NCBI GenBank assembly: GCA_902775835.1
Contig: CACYNZ010000174.1
Location: 1-7,842, forward strand
Source of the DNA: an uncultured Eubacteriales bacterium
Lineage (GTDB): Bacteria; Bacillota_A; Clostridia; Christensenellales; Aristaeellaceae
Direction of reading: 5' to 3'
DNA length: 7,842 nucleotides
The stretch's first letter is position 1. The number at the start of each line of letters is the position of its first letter. Both the position numbers and the translations under genes were made by a program. Shown here piece after piece: positions 1-5,187 of this stretch. The notes under the pieces were generated by a model that saw only the letters and a program-made list of their open reading frames with translations, did not search any database and was not told the origin of the DNA.

Positions 1-47
1 GGGAACTGGCAGAGTATGTGACAAAAACCCTGCAGGGCAGCAAATGA
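1..47 (+). CDS. C-terminal end of an unidentified upstream gene (partial)
   Basis: Reading from base 3 gives 14 sense codons (ELAEYVTKTLQGSK) that end at a TGA at 45-47. This stop overlaps an ATG at 44-46 in an ATGA quartet, the same junction seen at four other places in the operon, and that is the main reason to believe the frame is coding. The fragment is too short to assign a family; a nucleotide-sugar enzyme or a glycosyltransferase would fit the context. The frame of the next gene is also open to the window edge, so frame openness alone proves nothing here. Confidence 0.45.
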   Translation, partial: ELAEYVTKTLQGSK

Positions 48-51
48 GGGG
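46..51 (+). promoter_or_regulatory. Ribosome binding site favouring a TTG start at 59
   Basis: GAGGGG ends 7 bases before TTG 59-61, and its GAGG core leaves a 9-base spacer. The competing ATG at 44 has only a weak AGGG at 34-37. The better SD box therefore supports initiation at TTG. Confidence 0.5.
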
Positions 52-58
52 AAAAGCG

Positions 59-1144
59 TTGAAGATTGTCCAGATGGTATCGCATTTCAAGACAGGGGAT
101 GCGATCGGAAATGAAATCATTGCCATGCACCGGCTGCTCTCAGAGGAAGGGTATGACGCGTATGTGACGGCGCTGAGCATTCATGAGGATGCGGCCAGTC
201 AGGTGCGCATGCTGGATGCATCCGTTCTTCAGGACCTGCAGGCGGAGGATGTAGCCATATTTCACAAGGCCGCCGGGGACGTGTTCAGCTCCGTGTTCCG
301 GACGCTCAGGTGCCGGAAGGTGATGATCTATCACAATATTACGCCGGCGTCCTTCTTTTTCTGGTATGATCCGGCTATCTGGCTGAATCAGGTGCGGGGC
401 CGGAGGCAGGTGCGCTCAATGGCGGGCGATGGGATCTGGGTCTGGGGCGACAGCCAGTACAACTGCCGGGAACTGAAGGAGATGGGGTATCCGGAAGACA
501 GAATCCGGTGCCTGCCGATCCTTATGCCCCCGGTCAAGGCGCTGCCGGACCCGGATCCGGAGACGCTCTCCCGTCTGAAGGAAAACGGGGGCACGGTGTT
601 CCTGTTTGTGGGGCGTGTTGCGCCCAACAAGCGGCATGAGGAGATTCTGCGCGTGTTTGACACCTACAAGTGCACGCGAGATCCGAAGGCACGGCTGTAT
701 CTGGTGGGCAGCTGGGAAGGAAATGAGAAATACTATGCCAAGCTGCAGGGATATATTGAGGACCTGAAGCTCAGGGACGTGTATTTCCAGGGGCATGTCT
801 CCGAAGCGGAAAAGGAAGCCTATTATGCGGCGGCGGATGTGTTTGTTTGTATGAGCGCCCATGAGGGCTTCTGCATACCCCTGATCGAAGCAATCCGGCA
901 TGACCTGCCGGTGGTGGCGTATTCGGCAGCGGCGGTGCCGGAAACCATCGGCGGGCATGCGCTTCTGTTTGAAGAAATGGATTATGAGCATATCTGCCAA
1001 AGCGTGGCGGACACGCTTGCACATCCCGCGGCAGTCGGGCGCCTGGTTCAGGAGCAGAAAGCCGCGGTCAGCCGGTTTGACTATGAGCTTGTGCGGAAGC
1101 AGTTTCTGAAACTGCTGTCCGAAGTGCTGGGGGAGAAGGCATGA
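59..1144 (+). CDS. GT4-type glycosyltransferase (group 1)
   Basis: A cytoplasmic GT-B glycosyltransferase of about 361 residues that probably adds a sugar from a nucleotide donor to the growing lipid-linked polysaccharide. The N-terminal Rossmann half opens with KIVQMVSH and carries GDAIGN (residues 13-18) and YHNITP (91-96). The donor-binding half has FVGRVAPNK (183-191, supplying the GR...K pattern) and FQGHVSEAEK, followed by the EX7E motif (E269 and E277 in EGFCIPLIE). These are hallmarks of retaining GT4 enzymes. The start is placed at TTG 59 because GAGGGG lies at a good distance and the protein then begins (M)KIVQ, right at the first beta strand. ATG 44, which overlaps the upstream stop, would add five residues. 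The stop overlaps the start of the next small ORF. Donor and linkage cannot be read from sequence; GDP-mannose or a GDP-6-deoxyhexose is likely from context. Confidence 0.93.
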   Translation: MKIVQMVSHFKTGDAIGNEIIAMHRLLSEEGYDAYVTALSIHEDAASQVRMLDASVLQDLQAEDVAIFHKAAGDVFSSVFRTLRCRKVMIYHNITPASFFFWYDPAIWLNQVRGRRQVRSMAGDGIWVWGDSQYNCRELKEMGYPEDRIRCLPILMPPVKALPDPDPETLSRLKENGGTVFLFVGRVAPNKRHEEILRVFDTYKCTRDPKARLYLVGSWEGNEKYYAKLQGYIEDLKLRDVYFQGHVSEAEKEAYYAAADVFVCMSAHEGFCIPLIEAIRHDLPVVAYSAAAVPETIGGHALLFEEMDYEHICQSVADTLAHPAAVGRLVQEQKAAVSRFDYELVRKQFLKLLSEVLGEKA

Positions 1145-1299
1145 GCGCGGAAAAGCGGTATAAGCCCCTGTGGATGATCCACAACCGTACATACCGGGCA
1201 CTGGCCCGGGAAGCGAGAAGAAAGCGCCTGGCACTTTACCGGCAGAAGGCGCAGAAAATGCTTCAGTTCATGATGAGGAAGCGAGGGAAGAGTCAATGA
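1141..1299 (+). CDS. Small highly basic protein, 52 residues, function unknown
   Basis: The ORF runs ATG AGC GCG ... AGT CAA TGA and encodes 52 residues. Its ATG overlaps the stop of the preceding glycosyltransferase, and its TGA overlaps the manC start, both as ATGA. It has its own SD-like GGGAG at 1131-1135, five bases upstream. I count 10 Arg and 7 Lys against 2 Glu. There is no Pro or Gly between residues 10 and 48, so a long, strongly cationic helix is plausible. There is no signal peptide or hydrophobic membrane span. It fills what would otherwise be a 151-base hole between two genes in a very tight operon. I do not recognise the family. Possible roles are a peripheral membrane or enzyme-tethering peptide, a detached basic tail of the preceding glycosyltransferase (such tails are common in these enzymes), or simply a coupling leader for manC. 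Confidence 0.6.
   Translation: MSAEKRYKPLWMIHNRTYRALAREARRKRLALYRQKAQKMLQFMMRKRGKSQ
1283..1287 (+). promoter_or_regulatory. manC: Ribosome binding site fixing the manC start at 1296
   Basis: GAGGG lies 8 bases before ATG 1296, inside the last codons of the small basic ORF. It supports 1296 as the manC start. An in-frame GTG at 1170 would add 42 residues that lack family resemblance and would lie over the small ORF. Confidence 0.7.
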
Positions 1300-2372
1300 A
1301 AATGACAGCCCTGATCATGGCCGGAGGACGCGGGGAGCGTTTCTGGCCCAAGAGCCGGCAGGATATGCCGAAGCAGTTCCTGGCACTGACGGATCCGGAC
1401 AGGACCATGATCCAGTGCACAGTGGACCGGCTGCTGCCGGTCATGCAGATGGAGGATATCTTCATTGCCACGGGTGAATCCTACCGGGAACTGGTGAAAA
1501 AACAGCTGCCAGACCTGCCCGAGGAGAATATCCTCTGCGAGCCCTGTGCGAGGAACACGGCACCATGCATTGGGCTTGGCGCGGTGCATATCCGAAAAAA
1601 ATACGGGGACGCCATGATGGTGGTGCTGCCCTCGGATCACCTGATCACCCAGCCGCGCATGTTCCGCAGCGTGCTCAAGCAGGCGGCGAGAGTGGCGGAG
1701 TCGGAAAACGCGCTTGTGACGCTGGGTATCACGCCCAGCAGCCCGGACACGGGATACGGGTATATCCGATATGACACGGAAAGCCCTCAGGTCATGGGCA
1801 CGGCGTTCCATGTGACCAGGTTTGCGGAAAAGCCGTCCCTGGACGTGGCCCGGCAGTACCTGGCCAGCGGGGATTACCTGTGGAACAGCGGCATGTTCAT
1901 CTGGAAGGTTTCCACGATCCTTGAGGAGATCGGAACGCATCTTCCGGAGCATGCTGCCCTGCTGGAGGAAATCGCGGGGGCCATCGGCACGGATCAGGAA
2001 AAGGCCGTGCTGGAGGAAAAGTTCCCGCGCATGAAACCGATCTCCGTGGACTACGGCATCATGGAAAAGACGAAGCGGATCTATACGATTCCCTCGTCCT
2101 TCGGCTGGGATGACGTGGGATCCTGGCAGGCCGTGGGCCGCATGCACCAGCTGGACGGCGGGGACAACTATTTCTCCGGCGACGTGCTGGCGGTGGAGGC
2201 CAATCACTGCATTGTGCAGGGGGATCAGAAGATGATTGCCCTGATCGGTACGGAGAATCTGGTCATTGTGGATACGGAGGACGCTCTGCTGGTCTGCGAC
2301 AAGAATCATACCGGGGACATCAAGAAAGTGCTGGAGAAGCTGCGGGAAAAGAACCGTCGCGAACTTCTGTAA
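1296..2372 (+). CDS. manC: Mannose-1-phosphate guanylyltransferase (GDP-mannose pyrophosphorylase)
   Basis: Catalyses mannose-1-phosphate + GTP to GDP-mannose + PPi in the cytoplasm, supplying the donor precursor for this polysaccharide. The 358-residue protein opens with the nucleotidyltransferase signature GGRGERFWPKS (10-20) and MPKQF (24-28). It continues with EPCARNTAPCIG (82-93), LPSDHLI (111-117), TGYGYI (152-157), FAEKP (176-180), WNSGMF (196-201), VDYGIMEK (251-258) and WDDVGSW (271-277). All are conserved in ManC-type enzymes. The length fits a single-function guanylyltransferase; the C-terminal phosphomannose isomerase domain of the longer AlgA/WbpW-type proteins is absent, so isomerase activity must come from elsewhere. 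The start is ATG 1296, preceded by GAGGG and overlapping the previous stop (ATGA); ATG 1302 is a weaker alternative. The gene directly precedes gmd, which uses its product. Confidence 0.96.
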   Translation: MKMTALIMAGGRGERFWPKSRQDMPKQFLALTDPDRTMIQCTVDRLLPVMQMEDIFIATGESYRELVKKQLPDLPEENILCEPCARNTAPCIGLGAVHIRKKYGDAMMVVLPSDHLITQPRMFRSVLKQAARVAESENALVTLGITPSSPDTGYGYIRYDTESPQVMGTAFHVTRFAEKPSLDVARQYLASGDYLWNSGMFIWKVSTILEEIGTHLPEHAALLEEIAGAIGTDQEKAVLEEKFPRMKPISVDYGIMEKTKRIYTIPSSFGWDDVGSWQAVGRMHQLDGGDNYFSGDVLAVEANHCIVQGDQKMIALIGTENLVIVDTEDALLVCDKNHTGDIKKVLEKLREKNRRELL

Positions 2373-2386
2373 GACGGACAAGAGAT

Positions 2387-2391
2387 GGAGG
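2387..2391 (+). promoter_or_regulatory. gmd: Ribosome binding site for gmd
   Basis: GGAGG lies 11 bases before ATG 2403. It overlaps the competing in-frame ATG at 2385, so it cannot serve that start. This favours 2403, from which the protein begins [14 protein letters not shown] as the family does. Confidence 0.65.
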
Positions 2392-2402
2392 ATTGTGAAG
2401 AT

Positions 2403-3452
2403 ATGAAAAAGGCATTGATTACGGGTATCACCGGCCAGGACGGAAGCTTTCTGGCAGAACTGCTTCTGGAAAAGGGATATGAGGTGCACGGCATTGTGCG
2501 CAGAAGTTCCGTGTCCACCACGGAGCGCATCGATCATCTGCTGGCGGAAAAATCGATCCATATTCATGAGGGCGACCTGTCTGATTCGTCCAGCCTGATC
2601 CGCGTCATTCATGAGGTGGAGCCGGACGAGATCTACAACCTGGCGGCCCAGTCCCATGTGCAGGTGAGCTTTGACGCGGCCGAGTATACCGGTGACGTGG
2701 ACGCCCTGGGTGTACTGCGGATTCTGGAAGCGGTGCGGATTCTCGGGCTTGCCAAGAAGACCCGGATCTATCAGGCGTCCACCAGTGAACTGTACGGTAA
2801 GGTGGAAGCCTGCCCCCAGGACGAGAACACGCCCTTCCATCCCTACAGCCCCTATGCGGTGGCCAAGCAGTACGGCTTCTGGATGATGAAGGAATACCGG
2901 GAAGCCTACGGCATGTTCTGCTGCAACGGCATTCTGTTCAATCATGAGTCCGAGCGCCGGGGCGAAAACTTCGTGACCCGCAAGATCACCCTGGCAGCGG
3001 CGCGCATTGCCTGCGGGCTGCAGGATCATCTGGAACTGGGCAATCTGGACAGCGGCCGGGACTGGGGCTATGCCAAGGATTATGTGGAATGCATGTGGCT
3101 GATGCTCCAGCAGGATGAACCCGACGACTATGTGGTGGCCACCGGCGAGCAGCACACCGTGCGCGAGTTCACGGAACTGGCTTTCAGGGAAGTGGGCATT
3201 GAGCTTGAGTGGAAGGGCGAGGGCCTGGAGGAAAAGGGCTTTGACAGAAAGACCGGAAAGATGCTGGTCTGCGTGAACCCCGCATGGTTCCGGCCCACGG
3301 ATGTAGTGAACCTTCTGGGCAACCCTGAAAAGGCACGGACAAAGCTCGGCTGGAATCCGAGAAAGACCAGCTATGAGGAACTGTGCCGGATCATGGCGCG
3401 CCATGACCTGGAAAAGGCCAGACGGGAGGCCATGCTGAAGGCTCAGCAGTAA
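2403..3452 (+). CDS. gmd: GDP-mannose 4,6-dehydratase
   Basis: A cytoplasmic short-chain dehydrogenase/reductase enzyme that converts GDP-D-mannose to GDP-4-keto-6-deoxy-D-mannose with bound NADP+. The Rossmann motif GITGQDG is at residues 8-14. Catalytic residues can be placed by family pattern: T127 and E129 in STSELYG, and Y151 and K155 in YAVAK. Diagnostic GMD blocks follow: NGILFNHES (175-183), [12 protein letters not shown] (185-196), [16 protein letters not shown] (213-228) and [17 protein letters not shown] (295-311). The 349-residue length is normal for the family. The start is ATG 2403 rather than 2385 for SD and N-terminal reasons. The gene lies 30 bases after manC and 27 before the next glycosyltransferase. 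The reductase or aminotransferase that finishes the sugar (Rmd, Fcl or Per) is not in this window. Some GMDs have side reductase activity, but nothing visible here proves that. Confidence 0.97.
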   Translation: MKKALITGITGQDGSFLAELLLEKGYEVHGIVRRSSVSTTERIDHLLAEKSIHIHEGDLSDSSSLIRVIHEVEPDEIYNLAAQSHVQVSFDAAEYTGDVDALGVLRILEAVRILGLAKKTRIYQASTSELYGKVEACPQDENTPFHPYSPYAVAKQYGFWMMKEYREAYGMFCCNGILFNHESERRGENFVTRKITLAAARIACGLQDHLELGNLDSGRDWGYAKDYVECMWLMLQQDEPDDYVVATGEQHTVREFTELAFREVGIELEWKGEGLEEKGFDRKTGKMLVCVNPAWFRPTDVVNLLGNPEKARTKLGWNPRKTSYEELCRIMARHDLEKARREAMLKAQQ

Positions 3453-3479
3453 AACAGTTCCGGGAACGGAGAAACGAGC

Positions 3480-4655
3480 ATGGAAAAGATTGCCTTTGTA
3501 TGCCAGCGCTACGGCGAGGAGGTCAACGGCGGGGCAGAACTGTACTGCCGCCAGGTCGCCGAGCATCTGGCAGGGCACTATGAGGTGGACGTGTACACCA
3601 CCTGCGCCGTGGACTATATTACCTGGAACAATGAGTATCCCGCCGGGGAAAGCACGCTCAACGGCGTGCATATCCGGCGCTGGCCCGTGCAGTTTCCGCG
3701 GCAGCGGATCATTCAGGGCATATGCGGGCGCTGGATCCGGTACAGCCCGGTGCATTCCTCTGCCGTGGAGCGCCGCTGGATCCGGGCTCAGGGTCCGGTC
3801 TGCGATGCGGCGCTGGATGCGCTCTGGGAGCATCAGGGGGAATACAGGGCCATCTTCTTTATGACCTATCTGTATTACCTCACCGCCATGGGCGTGCCCC
3901 GGGGGTTCAGGAACGCCCTGCTGATCCCCACCCTGCACGATGAATGGCCCGCCTACCTGCGGCATTATGACCGCGTGTTCCGCGGGGCAAAGGGCATTGT
4001 CTGGAACAGCCGGGAAGAGCTGGAGTTTGCGGAAAAGCGGTTCCCCGGCATCGGGACGGTGCCGGGCGTGATCACGGGCATCGGGATTGAAGTCCCGGAG
4101 GAGCTGAAAGTGCCGGACCGGATCCGGGACATGCAGGATCCGTATGTGGTCTATGTGGGCCGCGTGGACGAATCCAAGGGCTGCGGGGAAATGTTCCGGT
4201 ATTTTGAGGAATACAAGAAAAGATGCCCAGGCCCGCTGAAGCTGGTGCTCATCGGCAAGGTGAACATGCCCGTTCCGCAGCGGGAGGACATTCTGTCCCT
4301 CGGATTTGTGTCCGAGCAGGAGAAGTTCGGGGTCATGCAGAAAGCCCGGGGCCTTGTGCTCTGTTCCCGGTTTGAGAGCCTGTCCATGGTGGTGCTGGAA
4401 AGCATGCTGCTGGGACGGCCAGTGCTGGTCAACGGGGCATGCGAGGTGCTCCGGGGGCACGTCACTCGCAGCGGCGCGGGGATTGCCTATGACAGTCCCG
4501 AGGCCTTTGCCCGGGGCCTGGAAGCACTTCAGACCGAGGATGAAGCCTACCGCGGCATGGCGGAAAAGGGACAGCGGTATGTGCAAGAAAACTATCGCTG
4601 GGATGTCATTGAGGATAAATACCTCCGGTTCATTGAAACGACTTGCGGCAGATGA
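3480..4655 (+). CDS. GT4-type glycosyltransferase (group 1)
   Basis: A 391-residue GT-B enzyme, probably a mannosyl- or 6-deoxyhexosyltransferase acting on the cytoplasmic chain. The N-terminus has KIAFVCQRYGEEVNGGAE (3-20), an acceptor-side block typical of this GT4 subgroup, followed by YTTCAVDYITW (39-49). The donor side has VVYVGRVDESKG (223-234, with the GR...K pattern) and the EX7E motif E299/E307 in FESLSMVVLE, then GRPVLVNG (312-319). GGAG at 3468-3471 is 8 bases before ATG 3480, a standard start. The stop overlaps an ATG of the next reading frame as ATGA at 4652-4655. No membrane segment is visible, and the C-terminus is an ordinary helix (YRWDVIEDKYLRFIE). The specific donor is not deducible; the position next to gmd makes a GDP-sugar likely. 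Confidence 0.94.
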   Translation: MEKIAFVCQRYGEEVNGGAELYCRQVAEHLAGHYEVDVYTTCAVDYITWNNEYPAGESTLNGVHIRRWPVQFPRQRIIQGICGRWIRYSPVHSSAVERRWIRAQGPVCDAALDALWEHQGEYRAIFFMTYLYYLTAMGVPRGFRNALLIPTLHDEWPAYLRHYDRVFRGAKGIVWNSREELEFAEKRFPGIGTVPGVITGIGIEVPEELKVPDRIRDMQDPYVVYVGRVDESKGCGEMFRYFEEYKKRCPGPLKLVLIGKVNMPVPQREDILSLGFVSEQEKFGVMQKARGLVLCSRFESLSMVVLESMLLGRPVLVNGACEVLRGHVTRSGAGIAYDSPEAFARGLEALQTEDEAYRGMAEKGQRYVQENYRWDVIEDKYLRFIETTCGR

Positions 4656-4657
4656 AG

Positions 4658-4663
4658 AAGGAG
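4658..4663 (+). promoter_or_regulatory. Ribosome binding site favouring a TTG start at 4673
   Basis: AAGGAG is a near-perfect SD box, 9 bases before TTG 4673. The ATG at 4652, inside the ATGA overlap, lies upstream of this box and has no comparable one of its own. The next codons after TTG read DQAVEKAV. Confidence 0.6.
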
Positions 4664-4672
4664 AGAAACACT

Positions 4673-5182
4673 TTGGATCAGGCAGTGGAAAAGGCAGTAT
4701 TCGGACTGTATCAGTCCATAGAGGAGCGCCTGGCACAGGAAAAGGATTCCAAAGACCGGCTGATCCGGATCCGGCCTGAAATCCTTCAGATGTTTGTGAC
4801 GCAGGATCCCGCCGCTGTGGATTATCTGGCTTTGAAAGACCTGGACAATGAAGACTTTCTGTTTGCCATTTACCTGACCATGTGCCGCCGGTGTCCGTCC
4901 GACACGGACCTTGCGGTATTCAGGAGCAAGGCACAGAAGATGGAGCGGGAAGCGTTCCAGAGCATGATGATTGAAACCGTGGCCAGATCCAGTGAGGTGG
5001 CGGAAAAGGGTGCCTGGCTGGATCACTATTCCCTGTACAAGAAATACGATCCCTCATCCATGCTTCGCAGCAGGAGCCTGGCCAAGTCCCGGCTGTATGA
5101 GCCGCTGCACAGCATCTATATGAAGCTGCCCATCGGGCTTCGGATCCTGGCCAAGAAAGTGAAGCTGAAAGTGTGGAGATGA
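4673..5182 (+). CDS. DUF4214-like protein of a polysaccharide locus, function unknown
   Basis: A soluble protein of 169 residues (176 if it starts at ATG 4652). Residues about 61-108 (DFLFAIYLTMCRRCPSD ... VARSSE) resemble the DUF4214 pattern: an aromatic/aliphatic helix, then R-x-P-S/D-x-x, a second helix, and a closing small-Ser-Glu. By family knowledge, such domains often sit beside or fused to glycosyltransferases in surface polysaccharide loci, with no proven activity. An N-terminal helix (EKAVFGLYQSIEERL) precedes it. The C-terminus (about 149-169, YMKLPIGLRILAKKVKLKVWR without its first residue) is amphipathic and basic, like the tails that hold cytoplasmic glycosyltransferases to the membrane. 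The gene is coupled to both neighbours: ATGA at 4652-4655 in front and ATGA at 5179-5182 behind. No catalytic motif is visible; a scaffold or acceptor-positioning partner for the adjacent glycosyltransferases is an inference. Confidence 0.8.
   Translation: MDQAVEKAVFGLYQSIEERLAQEKDSKDRLIRIRPEILQMFVTQDPAAVDYLALKDLDNEDFLFAIYLTMCRRCPSDTDLAVFRSKAQKMEREAFQSMMIETVARSSEVAEKGAWLDHYSLYKKYDPSSMLRSRSLAKSRLYEPLHSIYMKLPIGLRILAKKVKLKVWR
5175..5178 (+). promoter_or_regulatory. Ribosome binding site favouring a GTG start at 5188
   Basis: GGAG lies 9 bases before GTG 5188 and directly abuts ATG 5179, which is too close to serve it. GTG 5173 overlaps the box. The start at 5188 gives (M)KTVFIDIS, the expected first beta strand. 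Confidence 0.5.
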
Positions 5183-5187
5183 AAGAC

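Noticed and set aside
2..58. Glycosyltransferase frame open to the left edge, so its start might lie outside the window
   Set aside because: The family N-terminus (KIVQ...) begins right after the TTG at 59, an SD box is present, and the translated upstream part does not resemble a glycosyltransferase strand.
1170..1295. 42-residue N-terminal extension of ManC from GTG 1170
   Set aside because: ManC proteins begin just before the GGRGERFWP signature. ATG 1296 has a good SD box and an ATGA junction, and the stretch is better explained as the small basic ORF in another frame.
3457..3467. Inverted repeat GTTCC-G-GGAAC between gmd and the next gene
   Set aside because: The loop would be one to three bases with at most a four-pair stem, there is no T-run, and it lies next to an SD box. 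It is too weak for a terminator and too short to call an operator.
1293..4736. 1147-codon open frame on the minus strand
   Set aside because: It is codon-aligned with three well-identified + strand genes and is explained by avoidance of TTA, CTA and TCA. Its translation is His/Pro/Gln-rich with no recognisable domain.
540..5150. Recurring GGATCCGG-like words across several genes
   Set aside because: They fall in frame as common Asp/Pro/Ile/Arg codons in a GC-rich genome, with no constant spacing or flanks, so they are not a repeat family.
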